A DNA stretch of 64,000 nucleotides from UBA8522 sp049287565 (GCA_049287565.1 JBAQGA010000189.1:1-64000), one strand, 5' to 3'. Shown: positions 8,078 through 17,550, numbered from the stretch's first letter. The notes: generated by a model not told the origin, from the sequence alone. Program-made: numbers and translations.

Positions 8078-9781
8078 ATGAAACCGATTAGCTGGATTCA
8101 TTCATTCCCGGGCCGAATCCGCCTCTGCGCCAGATTAGTGGTTTTCGGGCTGCTCATCGTCCTGGTCAGCATATCTCGGGTGGGATTGGGATTTGGGGCC
8201 GAAGATCAGGCACCCGCTTGGCGCCTCACCGTATCCGTCAACCCCGCTGTTCAGTCTGTGCCCGTCTCAGGACGTATCATCCTTCTTCTTTCGCGGACCG
8301 AGCGCTTCAACCCGCGCATAAACGGCACCCCCGTCTTCGGGCTGAACGTCGACGACCTCGCGCCCGGAGCGGCCATCGCCGTAGACGACCGGGCCTTCGG
8401 ATATCCCGTACGGCACTTGAGCGAGATTCCGGAAGGCGAATACTTCGCCCAGGCCTGGTTGAACGTCTACACGACCTTCAAGCGCGGCGACGGCAAGATC
8501 GTCAAACTCCACATGGATCAAGGCGAAGGCCAGAACTGGCGCCGCTCGCCGGGCAACCTTTTCAGCGATTCGGTCAAGGTCCGGATCGGCGCCGGTGCCG
8601 CGGATAACCCGGCGATCGTCCTGGACAAGGTCGTGCCGCCCATCCCTCCTTACAAGGATACGGCTCACCTTAAGCATATCCGCATCCAGAGCAAGCTCCT
8701 GACCGAATTCTGGGGCCGGCCGATGTTCATCGGAGCAAACGTACTCCTTCCCAAGGGATACGACGAGCACCCCGATGTCCGTTATCCGGTTCACTATGTC
8801 CAGGGGCACTTTCCGCGCGGCAACGTGGGCCGCTTCAGGGAAGATCCGAACAACGCGGCCTACAAGTTGTGGGCCGCCGACACCGCGCCCCGCTTCATCC
8901 AGGTCACTTTCGAGCATGCCTGCCCTTACTACGATGACTCCTACGGAGTGAACTCGGAGAACGTCGGACCCTACGGCGACGCCATAGTCACCGAGCTCAT
9001 CCCGCATCTCGAAGCAAACTTCCGGGCCATCGGCCAGCCCTGGGGGCGCGTCCTCTCGGGCGGCTCGACCGGCGGCTGGATCTCGCTGGCCATGCAGGTC
9101 TTCTACCCGGATGTCTTCGGCGGGACCTGGTCGTTCTTCCCCGACCCGGTCGATTTTCGCAAATACCAGATCGTCAACCTCTACGAAGACGCCAGCGCCT
9201 ATTATATCGAGACCGAATGGACCCGCGTGCCCCGCGGCGCCTGCCGGGACACCAGCGGCAACCTGGTTTTCACGCAGGAGCAGGAAAATAGCTTTGAAGA
9301 GGCAATCGGCGACCGCTTCCGCTCCGGCGGTCAGTGGGCCATCTGGAACGCGGTCTTCGCCCCGGTCGCCGAGGACGGCTATCCGAGGCCGCTATGGGAT
9401 CCGATCACGGGTGTTATCGATAAGGACGCTGTCGCCTGGGCAGGGGAGCGCTACGACCTGCGCCGTTACCTGGAGAAGAACTGGCCGGCCGTGGGGGCGA
9501 AGCTGGCCGGCAAGATCCGCGTCTACTGCGGCCGGATGGACAATTTCTACCTCAACGAGGCCTGCTACCTGCTCCAGGAGTCCCTGGAAAAGATGTCCGA
9601 TCCTCCCTATGGAGGCGAGTTCCGGTACGGCGACCGGGGCGGCCACGGCTGGACCCCGTTCCAGGGTGACGAGCTTCTCCGGGCCATGGCCGAGCACGTC
9701 CTGGCCAATTCACGGGCTAATAAGACGGACGAGTCCGTTCGACCTAATTGGATGTGTGGTCTCTCTCACCCCCGGAGATGA
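8078..9781 (+). CDS. Secreted putative esterase, paralogue of the 5465-7162 gene
   Basis: This 567-residue protein has a signal segment near residues 18-42 and the same two-part plan as the gene at 5465-7162: a beta-rich N-terminal region and a putative-esterase alpha/beta hydrolase. The nucleophile elbow is SGGSTGGW and the candidate histidine lies in DRGGHGW near residue 525. The ATG at 8078 is chosen over the one at 8069 because GAAGGA sits 8 bases before it. The two paralogues are on opposite strands about 0.9 kb apart, so they are an old, rearranged duplication. A role in removing ester substituents from arabinose-containing polysaccharide is inferred from the nearby arabinosidases. Confidence 0.75.
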   Translation: MKPISWIHSFPGRIRLCARLVVFGLLIVLVSISRVGLGFGAEDQAPAWRLTVSVNPAVQSVPVSGRIILLLSRTERFNPRINGTPVFGLNVDDLAPGAAIAVDDRAFGYPVRHLSEIPEGEYFAQAWLNVYTTFKRGDGKIVKLHMDQGEGQNWRRSPGNLFSDSVKVRIGAGAADNPAIVLDKVVPPIPPYKDTAHLKHIRIQSKLLTEFWGRPMFIGANVLLPKGYDEHPDVRYPVHYVQGHFPRGNVGRFREDPNNAAYKLWAADTAPRFIQVTFEHACPYYDDSYGVNSENVGPYGDAIVTELIPHLEANFRAIGQPWGRVLSGGSTGGWISLAMQVFYPDVFGGTWSFFPDPVDFRKYQIVNLYEDASAYYIETEWTRVPRGACRDTSGNLVFTQEQENSFEEAIGDRFRSGGQWAIWNAVFAPVAEDGYPRPLWDPITGVIDKDAVAWAGERYDLRRYLEKNWPAVGAKLAGKIRVYCGRMDNFYLNEACYLLQESLEKMSDPPYGGEFRYGDRGGHGWTPFQGDELLRAMAEHVLANSRANKTDESVRPNWMCGLSHPRR

Positions 9782-9922
9782 TTTTACGCGGCAAAATTCA
9801 CCTTCCGATTCCCCCCTAAGGATGATTGACCGCCCGAAGGGGAAATGGGAACCTGAGTCCGATTTGAGTGGACGCTCGGGCCAAAGCCCGATGACAGTCT
9901 GAACGATATGGGAGATTGACCG

Positions 9923-11329
9923 ATGGAATTGCAGAATCAGCAAGGCACCAGCCCTTTCTATAAGAAAAAAGTGCTCATCGTGGATGATTCCCCTGTGACC
10001 TTGGCCTCGCTTAGCCATATGCTCTCCAACGACCATTACCAGCTCGTCCAAGCCGCGAACGGGAAAGAGGCCCTGGATCGGGCCTTTTCCGAGCATCCCG
10101 ATTTGATCTTGATGGATATCATGATGCCGGAAGTCAATGGTTTCGAGGCCGCCAGGATATTGAAGGAGGATTCCCGGACGCACAACACCCCGATCATCAT
10201 TGTCACCGCCCTGGACGATCCGGAGAACAAGTCGACCGGCCAGGAAGTCGGGGCCGAAGAATATCTGACCAAGCCGGTCAGACCCCAAGAACTCATCGCC
10301 CGGGTGAATTCGCTGGTTGCTCTCAAGCAGTACCGGGACCAATTGGACATCCGGAACCATTCGCAGTGGTCCTTCATCATCGACAAGGATTCGGACGACA
10401 GCCGTCCAGAACCGCAGAAGGAACTGCCCTTGGTCCTGCTGGTCGAAGACACTGAGGGAGATGCCCAGCTGGTGCAGCATTTCTTGAAGGACCTCCCCCT
10501 GCGGTTCAAACGCGTGGCCAACGGCAAAGACGCCCTGAGGCTCGCCCAATCGGGCGGCGTAGACCTGATCCTGCTGGATATTCTCCTGCCCGATACCAAC
10601 GGTTTCGAAGTCTGCCGTCAGCTCAGGAGCACGGAAAAGGGCCGGGGCATCCCCATCGTCATCATCACCTGCCTGGATGATATGGAAAGCAAGGTCAAGT
10701 CGATCGAGCTGGAAACCGATGATTTCCTGATCAAGCCGATCGTCGGCCGGGAACTTCAGGCCAGGGTCAAGATCCTCCTGGAGAAGAAAAGACAGCTGGA
10801 CAACCTGCGTTCCCACTGTGAGAAAGCCTTGAACTCGGCCGTCGTCGACTGGTTGACAGGCCTCTACAACCACGGCTATTTCAGGAAGTTCCTGGATCTT
10901 GAGATCAAGAAGTCCCTCAGGCAGAGATATCCGATCACTTTGATTATGATAGACATCGACAACTTCAAGACATACAACGACACCTATGGGCATCCCATCG
11001 GCGACGTCATTCTCCAGGAACTGGCCCAGGTCGTCAGGAAATCCGTCCGGGAGGTCGACTTGGTGGCGCGATACGGAGGAGACGAGTTCGCCGTCGTCCT
11101 TCCTTATTCGGACGGCCAGGGCGCTCTGCGAGTGGCCCAGAGGATCGAAAAGGCGATCAAGACGCACGGCTTTTCTCCCAAGATACCCGCCCGCGGCACC
11201 AAGCTGACCGTCAGCATGGGGGTCGCCTGGTATCCCGAAGATGCCGTCCACGTGGACGAGCTCATCCATACGGCGGACCAGAAACTTTACGGGGCCAAGA
11301 CCCAAGGCAGAAATAGAATTTCCGCCTGA
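9923..11329 (+). CDS. PleD-like response regulator diguanylate cyclase (REC-REC-GGDEF)
   Basis: The 468-residue protein has two receiver domains and a cyclase domain. The first receiver (about 13-125) has phospho-acceptor Asp in LILMDIMMP and Lys in LTKPV; the second (about 170-290) has LILLDILLP and LIKPI, so both look phosphorylatable. The GGDEF domain (about 305-465) has an intact YGGDEF active site and an RxxD inhibitory site (REVD) five residues upstream, so it should make cyclic di-GMP with product feedback. No histidine kinase is adjacent; the cognate kinase is elsewhere or one of the orphan-like kinases. The small hairpin TCGGGC-CAAA-GCCCGA at 9876-9891 lies in its leader. Confidence 0.9.
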   Translation: MELQNQQGTSPFYKKKVLIVDDSPVTLASLSHMLSNDHYQLVQAANGKEALDRAFSEHPDLILMDIMMPEVNGFEAARILKEDSRTHNTPIIIVTALDDPENKSTGQEVGAEEYLTKPVRPQELIARVNSLVALKQYRDQLDIRNHSQWSFIIDKDSDDSRPEPQKELPLVLLVEDTEGDAQLVQHFLKDLPLRFKRVANGKDALRLAQSGGVDLILLDILLPDTNGFEVCRQLRSTEKGRGIPIVIITCLDDMESKVKSIELETDDFLIKPIVGRELQARVKILLEKKRQLDNLRSHCEKALNSAVVDWLTGLYNHGYFRKFLDLEIKKSLRQRYPITLIMIDIDNFKTYNDTYGHPIGDVILQELAQVVRKSVREVDLVARYGGDEFAVVLPYSDGQGALRVAQRIEKAIKTHGFSPKIPARGTKLTVSMGVAWYPEDAVHVDELIHTADQKLYGAKTQGRNRISA

Positions 11330-11407
11330 TGCCGGGATCTCCTCCAGATCCAGGTCAACAGCAGCGCCAAAATCTGATAAAATAGTCCCTTCTTTAGGAT
11401 GACGTCC

Positions 11408-11941
11408 ATGGCGCGTGAAGTCGTTTCCGTTAACCGTGCCCCGGTGCTCACTCTCTGGGCGGGTGTCGTCGCCGAGCGGCTCGGTTATGACCGTGAGGCG
11501 GCCCTGTCTCTCGGCAAGGCGCTGGCCGGGCTGAACGCCCAGTCGAAAGGGCGCCGTCTTGGCATCTACAAGCCCGCCGAACGCCTCGAAGGCGTTCCTC
11601 CGAAGAAAAAGCGGCGCGGTGAGACTTTTTGGGTCGGGCTGCTGGGGCGTCCCATCCCGGCAATAGCCACCGAGCGCGGCATCAGGGCCGTCGAGGGGGA
11701 CCGTCCCGTCGAGCCGGCCGGAGTCGAACGGTATCTCCTGGGCAAGTTCGGGGAAGCGCTTCAGTCCGTCCGTAGAGCCATGGAGGAGCTGGCCCGGTCC
11801 TTCGAGCCCCAAGAATTGGCGCATAAGGCCTTTTCTCTCTATGAGCGGTTTCGTCCTGAGATTCCCTCCGGCGTGCGCGGTTGGGGTGCCAAGGGTGAGC
11901 TGGACCTCGACCGGATCCGGGAGCTGACCAAGGCGCGCTAG
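11408..11941 (+). CDS. Conserved-looking hypothetical protein
   Basis: I do not recognise a named domain in these 177 residues. It begins with a helical stretch (RAPVLTLWAGVVAERLGYDREAA cut into two amphipathic helices), then a basic segment PPKKKRR, and ends with a long helix-rich region; there is no signal peptide or membrane segment, so it is cytoplasmic. The basic core could contact nucleic acid, but that is a guess. ATG 11408 is preferred because AGGA lies 8 bases before it; an ATG at 11399 is also in frame. It is followed 23 bases later by an alcohol dehydrogenase gene, probably one transcript. Confidence 0.6.
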   Translation: MAREVVSVNRAPVLTLWAGVVAERLGYDREAALSLGKALAGLNAQSKGRRLGIYKPAERLEGVPPKKKRRGETFWVGLLGRPIPAIATERGIRAVEGDRPVEPAGVERYLLGKFGEALQSVRRAMEELARSFEPQELAHKAFSLYERFRPEIPSGVRGWGAKGELDLDRIRELTKAR

Positions 11942-11964
11942 CAGATAGAGGAAAGGATGATTAC

Positions 11965-12996
11965 ATGAAGGCGATGGTGATGACGAGGATCTGCGATCTC
12001 CGCTCGGACAGGAATCCCCTGGAGTTGAGAGAAGTCCCGGACCCAATACCGGGAGAGGGCGAGCTTTTGCTCAGGGTCCGCGCCTGCGGTGTCTGCCACA
12101 CCGAGTTGGACGAGATCGAGGGGAGGACGCCGCCGCCGCGGCTGCCGGTCATTCTGGGTCATCAGGTGGTGGGCATCGTCGAAATGACGGGCCACGGCGC
12201 CAGAAAGTTCAAGCCCGGAGATCGGGTCGGGGTGGCCTGGATCTATGCGGCTTGCGGTGAATGTTATTTCTGTCGCAGCGGCCAGGAGAACCTTTGCCCG
12301 GATTTCCGGGCGACCGGAAGGGATACCGACGGCGGGTATGCCGAATACATGACGGTGGGGGAGGGTTTCGCCTATCCGGTCCCCGGAATCTTCAGTGATG
12401 CCGAAGCGGCGCCGCTTCTCTGCGCCGGCGCCATCGGCTATCGATCGCTGAAACTGACCGGGCTTCAGGACGGTCAGAAGCTCGGGCTGACCGGGTTCGG
12501 CGCGTCGGCACACCTTGTCCTCCATTTGGTCAAGCGTCGATTCCCCCGCTCGAAAACATATGTCTTCACCCGGGCCGAAAAGGAACGGGAATTCGCCCGG
12601 GAGCTCGGCGCCGTCTGGGCGGGGGACACAGAAGAGATCCCGCCCGAAAAACTGGCTGCGATCATTGATACCACGCCGGCATGGAAGCCCGTGGTCGAGG
12701 CCCTCCGGAACCTGGAAGCCGGAGGCCGGCTCATCATCAACGCCATCCGCAAAGAGGATGCCGACAAAGATTATCTGCAGAGCCTGGATTATCCCCGGCA
12801 CTTATGGATGGAGAAGGAGATCAAGAGTGTCGCCAACGTGACGAGAGCCGATGTGGCTGAGTTCCTGGAGCTGGCGGCCGAGATCTCCATCCGGCCGGAA
12901 GTCGAAACCTACTCTCTGGAAGAGGCGAACAAAGCCCTGCTCGAGATAAAAGATCGCCAAATCCGCGGCGCTAAAGTCCTGTGCGTCGCTTCCTAG
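11965..12996 (+). CDS. Zinc-dependent alcohol dehydrogenase (MDR family)
   Basis: A 343-residue medium-chain dehydrogenase. Visible features are the catalytic-zinc cysteine in CGVCHTELD, the GHQVVG histidine/glutamate-region motif, the structural-zinc cysteines CGECYFCRSGQENLC, and a nucleotide-binding turn LTGFGASAH around residue 175. It interconverts alcohols and aldehydes with NAD(P)H, the AdhP-like subgroup being most similar by eye. The physiological substrate is unknown; a fermentative role in redox balancing is plausible. It ends 3 bases from the convergent WbqC gene. Confidence 0.85.
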   Translation: MKAMVMTRICDLRSDRNPLELREVPDPIPGEGELLLRVRACGVCHTELDEIEGRTPPPRLPVILGHQVVGIVEMTGHGARKFKPGDRVGVAWIYAACGECYFCRSGQENLCPDFRATGRDTDGGYAEYMTVGEGFAYPVPGIFSDAEAAPLLCAGAIGYRSLKLTGLQDGQKLGLTGFGASAHLVLHLVKRRFPRSKTYVFTRAEKEREFARELGAVWAGDTEEIPPEKLAAIIDTTPAWKPVVEALRNLEAGGRLIINAIRKEDADKDYLQSLDYPRHLWMEKEIKSVANVTRADVAEFLELAAEISIRPEVETYSLEEANKALLEIKDRQIRGAKVLCVAS

Positions 12997-12999
12997 GAT

Positions 13000-13710
13000 T
13001 TACGCCGTCGATTCATGAAAATGGATACCTTTTTCGATGACGGCCCGCCCCCCTGGGCCGCAGCAGAGCAGGAGGTCGAGGGCGGAGAGGTTCAGTAGGA
13101 AATTTCCCCAGAACTGAGGATATTGGGGCGGGGCGTAGCGCAAAAAACGAACCTTGATTCCCGCCCTTTCGAGCAGGGCGCGCTCCACCGCTTTTTCCGA
13201 GCCGTGCGGCAGGATGACTTCATCGGCCCGGAGCTCCGAAGCGATGGAGACGAGGAGGGAAGTGCCTTTTCCAACGATTTTCAAGTCGGATTGGAGGTTC
13301 ATTTCCACGTCGATTCCAAAGTTGGCTCTGAGGATATTGAGAAGCGTTATCGCCAGGTTCAGGAAGCACGGGCCCGGCTCATCCACAGCGCTGCGGATCT
13401 CCTCGATCACAGGGCTGAAGTAAGCGGAATGGCCGTAATAATGCTTGAGGGTCGCCAGGAGCTTTTTCTTCCAGCGCTCTTTCTCATAGATCTCGAGGTT
13501 TTTGATCTTCTGGGCGCCCCGGCCTTTTCTTTTGAGCGGTACCGTGATCCAAATCTCACCCTCCGGTCCCTTGAGCCGGTTCCGGTTGACGAAGGTGAAC
13601 CCACGGGCGAGCACGGTGTCGTCGAGAAGCACCATGCTGTCCGAGCTCATCAGCCGGGCGAAGAATCCTCCCCAGGGAATGAACGCCGGCTGGTTGAAGC
13701 TGATGACCAC
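13000..13710 (-). CDS. WbqC family protein
   Basis: The 236-residue protein opens with the WbqC signature (FNQPAFIPWGGFFARLM, then DDTV and FVNRNRLKGPEG) and continues with the family's GHS and SELRADEVILPHGS segments. WbqC-like proteins are found in polysaccharide and glycan biosynthesis loci, where an aminotransfer or acyl-transfer role has been suggested; biochemistry is thin. Here it lies between an alcohol dehydrogenase and an aldose epimerase and has no glycan cluster around it. It follows the epimerase gene by 3 bases on the same strand only in the sense that both are minus; the epimerase is downstream. Confidence 0.75.
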   Translation of the reverse strand: MVISFNQPAFIPWGGFFARLMSSDSMVLLDDTVLARGFTFVNRNRLKGPEGEIWITVPLKRKGRGAQKIKNLEIYEKERWKKKLLATLKHYYGHSAYFSPVIEEIRSAVDEPGPCFLNLAITLLNILRANFGIDVEMNLQSDLKIVGKGTSLLVSIASELRADEVILPHGSEKAVERALLERAGIKVRFLRYAPPQYPQFWGNFLLNLSALDLLLCCGPGGRAVIEKGIHFHESTA

Positions 13711-13713
13711 TGT

Positions 13714-14886
13714 TCACATTGTCGAAAATTTATGGATTGTCAGGCTCTTATAGACGTCGCCAGGACGCAGGATCGTTGAAGGGAAGTCCGGCTTGTTCGG
13801 CGAATCGGGAAAGTGCTGCGTCTCCAGGCAGAATCCGAAGTGCTTGTCGTAAACCTTTCCGCCTTTCCCCGTGATCTTGCCGTCAAGGAAGTTTCCCGAG
13901 TAGAACTGGAGGCCCGGCTCGGTCGTGCTAATCTCCATGATCCGACCGCTCACCGGCTCGGCCACTCGAACCGTAAGGTCCAACCTTCCGCCGCCGTTGC
14001 GGAGGACGAAATTGTGGTCGTAGCCGCCCTCGACCTGGGCGATCCGTTCGCCGATCGTGTGCGGGGAGGTGAAGTCGAAGGGCGTGTCTTTCACCGGGCG
14101 GATCTCGCCCGTTGGGATCAGTCCCGCATCGACCGGCGTGTAGGCATCTGCATTGATCATGAGCTCGTGGCCCAGGATGTCGCCCTCGCCGGCCAGGTTG
14201 AAATAGCTGTGATGGATCAGGTTGACGGGCGTGGCTTTGTCGCTTTTCGCTTCATAGCCGATCTTGAGCTCGTTCCGGTCGGTCAGCGTATAGACGACTG
14301 AAATGTTCAGCTTTCCCGGGTAGCCTTCTTCGCCATCCGGGCTGAGATAGCTGAACTTGACGCCGACCTCTCCGTCCCCCCGCAACGGCTCGGCTTTCCA
14401 GACGATTTTGTCGTATCCCTTGATCCCTCCGTGAAGATGATTTTCGCCATTGTTCGTGGCCAGCTCGTAGGTGACACCGTCCAGGGTGAATCTCCCCTTG
14501 GCGATGCGGTTGCCGTAGCGGCCGACGATCGAGCCGAAGTAAGGATCGTTCTTGACATAGCCGTCCAGGGAGTCGTATCCGAGAACGATATCGCCCGGAT
14601 TCCCGCTCCGGTCGGGGACCTCGAGCGACACCAGAATCGCGCCGTATGTCATCAGGCGGGCCTTGAGGCCGCGACCATTGGTGAGAATGAAGATGTCGAC
14701 GGGAGTACCGTCCGGCAATTCTCCGAAGGGTTGTTTCTGTATATCCATGGCGACTCCTCCTTTGGCCTGTGTTTGCTCTCCGGCCTGAGGTTGTTCCGTT
14801 GCCTTCTCGCTCTTACAGCCACCCAACACCAGGACGGCAAAAATTACGAAAGCTCCCGTAGAGACAATTGTTGGGGAATTCTTCAT
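13714..14886 (-). CDS. galM: Aldose 1-epimerase, lipoprotein form
   Basis: From the ATG at 14886 (AGGAGGAGTGC-type site upstream) the protein has 390 residues. It begins with a lipoprotein signal ending in LVLGGC, so it is membrane-anchored outside the cytoplasm. The epimerase (mutarotase) core shows NRIAKGRF, NGENHLHGG with a catalytic histidine, and LIHHSYFNLAG with the second histidine, and a glutamate-region FYSGNFLDG near the C-terminus. It equilibrates the alpha and beta anomers of sugars released outside the cell. It diverges from the arabinofuranosidase gene at 15120, which fits a job on liberated L-arabinose or galactose. Confidence 0.85.
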   Translation of the reverse strand: MKNSPTIVSTGAFVIFAVLVLGGCKSEKATEQPQAGEQTQAKGGVAMDIQKQPFGELPDGTPVDIFILTNGRGLKARLMTYGAILVSLEVPDRSGNPGDIVLGYDSLDGYVKNDPYFGSIVGRYGNRIAKGRFTLDGVTYELATNNGENHLHGGIKGYDKIVWKAEPLRGDGEVGVKFSYLSPDGEEGYPGKLNISVVYTLTDRNELKIGYEAKSDKATPVNLIHHSYFNLAGEGDILGHELMINADAYTPVDAGLIPTGEIRPVKDTPFDFTSPHTIGERIAQVEGGYDHNFVLRNGGGRLDLTVRVAEPVSGRIMEISTTEPGLQFYSGNFLDGKITGKGGKVYDKHFGFCLETQHFPDSPNKPDFPSTILRPGDVYKSLTIHKFSTM

Positions 14887-14997
14887 GCACTCCTCCTTTC
14901 GGCGATGATATCTCCAGCCCGCTTTGCTCATCCTACTTCAACGTCAGAGGATTTTCAACGAACTCCTGGGCGCGTGGGCGTGTTCGACCCTTTATCT

Positions 14998-15026
14998 TTG
15001 ACTTGGCCCTATTTCTGAGATATAAG
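14998..15026 (+). promoter_or_regulatory. Candidate promoter of the arabinose operon
   Basis: TTGACT (14998-15003) and TATAAG (15021-15026) are exactly 17 bases apart and lie 94 bases upstream of the chosen start at 15120. This is the only good promoter-like match before the run of arabinose genes. Confidence 0.55.
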
Positions 15027-15119
15027 ATGGCCTCTGAGGCGGGCGAAGTCATCCGCTTAAGGGATGAGCGTGCGCCTCCCCCATTCAACATGCGGCATTC
15101 AGTCGAAGAGGTCGTCTCC

Positions 15120-17504
15120 ATGTCCAAGAAATTATCGCCTGCATCGGTCGGGATCTGCATCCTTTTGGTTTGTCTTGCCTTTGCCGGATGCCGGAGCAAA
15201 AAAGCGGCCGGAGTTGAAAAAATCCTTCCCAAAATCCCTCTCGCCGTCCGTCCTTTTCCCCTGCGGAACGTCCGTCTTCTGGACGGTCCGTTCAAACAGG
15301 CGATGGTCCGGAATACCCAATATCTCCGCGACCTCGACTCTGAGCGGCTGCTCCACAATTTCCGCCTGACCGCCGGGCTGCCGTCCACGGCCCAGCCGCT
15401 GGGCGGCTGGGAGGAGCCGAAGGTTGAGCTGCGCGGCCATTTCGTCGGCCATTTCCTCACCGCCTGCGCCCTGACCTATGCCGCCAGCGGCGATGAGCCG
15501 CTGCGCCGGAAAGCCGACTCCCTGGTCGCCGAGCTGGCCAAGTGCCAGAAAGCGTTGGGCCGGACCGGCTACCTCAGCGCCTTCCCCGAGGAGTTCATCG
15601 ACCGCGTCATCGAGGGCCGGCGCGTCTGGGCGCCCTGGTACACGCTCCACAAGATCATGGCCGGACTGCTCGATATGTACATCTATTGCGGGAATAAACA
15701 GGCGCTCGATGTCCTCACCGGGATGGCCGCCTGGACGAAGGCGCGGATGGACAAGCTCGATGACGAAGCGATGCAACGGATGCTCAAGGTGGAACACGGC
15801 GGGATGACCGAAGTCCTGGCCAACCTTTATGCCGTTACCGCAAACCCTGACCACCTCGCTTTGGCCCGGCGTTTCGATCACAAGGCCTTCCTCGATCCGC
15901 TGGCCGCCGGCCGCGACGAGCTCAAAGGTCTTCATGTCAACACCCAGGTTCCCAAGGTGCTCGGGGCCGCCAGGGAGTACGAGCTGACCGGAGAGGAATT
16001 TTATCGTGATGTCGCCACCTACTTCTGGGACGAAGTGGTCAACCATCGCTCTTACGTGACCGGCGGGACGAGCAACTACGAAGCCTGGCGGACCGACCCG
16101 GATGTCCTGGCCGCTGAAGTGAGCAACGCCAGCCACGAGACCTGCGTCACCTACAACATGCTCAGGCTCACGCGCCAGCTTTTCACCTGGAGCGCCGACC
16201 CGAAGCTCGCCGACTACTACGAGCGCGCTCTGTTTAACGGTATTCTCTCGACCCAGGACCCGGCGACCGGCATGGTGATGTACTACGTGCCGATGGAATC
16301 CGGGTGGTACAAGACCTTCTGCACGCCCAGCGATTCCTTCTGGTGCTGCACCGGCACGGGCGTCGAGAACCACGCCAAATACGGCGACAGCATCTATTTC
16401 CACGACGAGAACGCCCTTCTTGTCAATCTTTTCATCGCCAGCGAACTCGACTGGCCGGAGAAAGGTTTGATCATCCGGCAGGAAACAAATTTCCCGGAGG
16501 AGGAGAGGACTTCGCTCCATTTCAATTGTCAGAATGATGTCAACATCGAAGTGCGGATCCGGGTGCCTGACTGGGCAACCCGGGGTGTCGAGGTGAGGAT
16601 CAACAATGAGCCTCAGATGGTCTCCGCCCGGCCGGGGAGCTATCTGACCATCGCCCGCACCTGGAAGAACGGCGACCGATTGACCCTGCGAACGCCGCTG
16701 CCGCTCCATCTCTGGCGGATGCCGGACGACCCGAATATCGCGGCTGTCGTGTGCGGGCCGATCGTCCTGGCCGGAGAGCTCCCAACGGATGAATTGGCCA
16801 AGGAGAGAGTCTACGGACCTTATCATGCTGACGGAAGGCCCGCCCCCGCTCCCGATCTCGTTCCCCCGGCTGAGAACCTCGAGGATTGGATAAAACCGCT
16901 CGCAGGCCGCCCATTGACCTTCCGAATCTTCGGTGCCGGACGGCCGGACGATGTAACGCTCGTTCCTTTTTATACTCTTTTTGGGAAGCGCTATGCGCTC
17001 TATTGGAATTTCTATAGCGAAAAAAATTGGGCTGAGGTCGAGGCCAAGCGTCGGACCCGTGCCGCCGAGGAAGCGGTCCGCCAGATCGCTATCCAGAAGC
17101 GACTGGTCGACCGGGTGGTGATCGGCCAGCCCGAATCGGAAAAAGAACACAACCTCCAATCTGAGAAGAGCTCTTCCGGGGAGCTCCGGGGAGAAAAATG
17201 GCGCCAGGCCGCTGACGGAGGCTGGTTCAGCTACGATGTCCGGGTCCTCCCCGGTCAACCCATGGTGCTTCTCTGCACCTACTGGGGAAGCGATGTCGGC
17301 CGCACCTTCGACATCCTCGTCGAGGGGACGAAAATCGCCACCCAGACGGTCAACGTGAACTTTCCCGGCGATTTCTTCGATGTGGAATATAAAATTCAGC
17401 CCGAGCTTGTTCGGGGAAAAGAAAAAGTCAGCGTCCGGTTTCAGGCTCCGGACGGAGGCACAGCGGGGGGCCTCTTCGGCTTGGTGATGCTCCGGGAAAG
17501 GTGA
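15120..17504 (+). CDS. DUF1680 glycoside hydrolase (GH127/GH146-type beta-L-arabinofuranosidase), lipoprotein
   Basis: From ATG 15120 the product has 794 residues; the lipobox LAFAGC marks a lipoprotein. The open frame reaches back to 14868 but AGAGG upstream and the signal peptide support 15120. The catalytic domain covers about residues 45-560, with WYTLHKIMAG, VTGGTSNYE, the metal-site glutamate and cysteine in SHETCVTYN, and the paired cysteines in FWCCTGTG followed by VENHAKYGDSIYF. The cysteine pair with the E-x-C motif forms the zinc-thiolate centre known in this family, where a cysteine is the nucleophile. The CCTGTG..ENHAKYG pattern is closest to GH146-like members. A C-terminal beta-rich extension (about 690-794) may bind carbohydrate. 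It heads the arabinose gene run. Confidence 0.85.
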   Translation: MSKKLSPASVGICILLVCLAFAGCRSKKAAGVEKILPKIPLAVRPFPLRNVRLLDGPFKQAMVRNTQYLRDLDSERLLHNFRLTAGLPSTAQPLGGWEEPKVELRGHFVGHFLTACALTYAASGDEPLRRKADSLVAELAKCQKALGRTGYLSAFPEEFIDRVIEGRRVWAPWYTLHKIMAGLLDMYIYCGNKQALDVLTGMAAWTKARMDKLDDEAMQRMLKVEHGGMTEVLANLYAVTANPDHLALARRFDHKAFLDPLAAGRDELKGLHVNTQVPKVLGAAREYELTGEEFYRDVATYFWDEVVNHRSYVTGGTSNYEAWRTDPDVLAAEVSNASHETCVTYNMLRLTRQLFTWSADPKLADYYERALFNGILSTQDPATGMVMYYVPMESGWYKTFCTPSDSFWCCTGTGVENHAKYGDSIYFHDENALLVNLFIASELDWPEKGLIIRQETNFPEEERTSLHFNCQNDVNIEVRIRVPDWATRGVEVRINNEPQMVSARPGSYLTIARTWKNGDRLTLRTPLPLHLWRMPDDPNIAAVVCGPIVLAGELPTDELAKERVYGPYHADGRPAPAPDLVPPAENLEDWIKPLAGRPLTFRIFGAGRPDDVTLVPFYTLFGKRYALYWNFYSEKNWAEVEAKRRTRAAEEAVRQIAIQKRLVDRVVIGQPESEKEHNLQSEKSSSGELRGEKWRQAADGGWFSYDVRVLPGQPMVLLCTYWGSDVGRTFDILVEGTKIATQTVNVNFPGDFFDVEYKIQPELVRGKEKVSVRFQAPDGGTAGGLFGLVMLRER

Positions 17505-17550
17505 TAAAATGAGAGCCATTATTCGATCGATCGATGAGGAGGCTGACCAG

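Noticed and set aside
9782..9922. Possible cyclic di-GMP riboswitch before the diguanylate cyclase
   Set aside because: Only a single 6-pair hairpin (9876-9891) is seen; the conserved core of GEMM-type riboswitches is absent.
9710..12046. Very long minus-strand open frame opposite the diguanylate cyclase gene
   Set aside because: It mirrors well-supported plus-strand genes with receiver and GGDEF motifs; its translation has no recognisable domain and the lack of stops is explained by GC-rich codon use on the coding strand.
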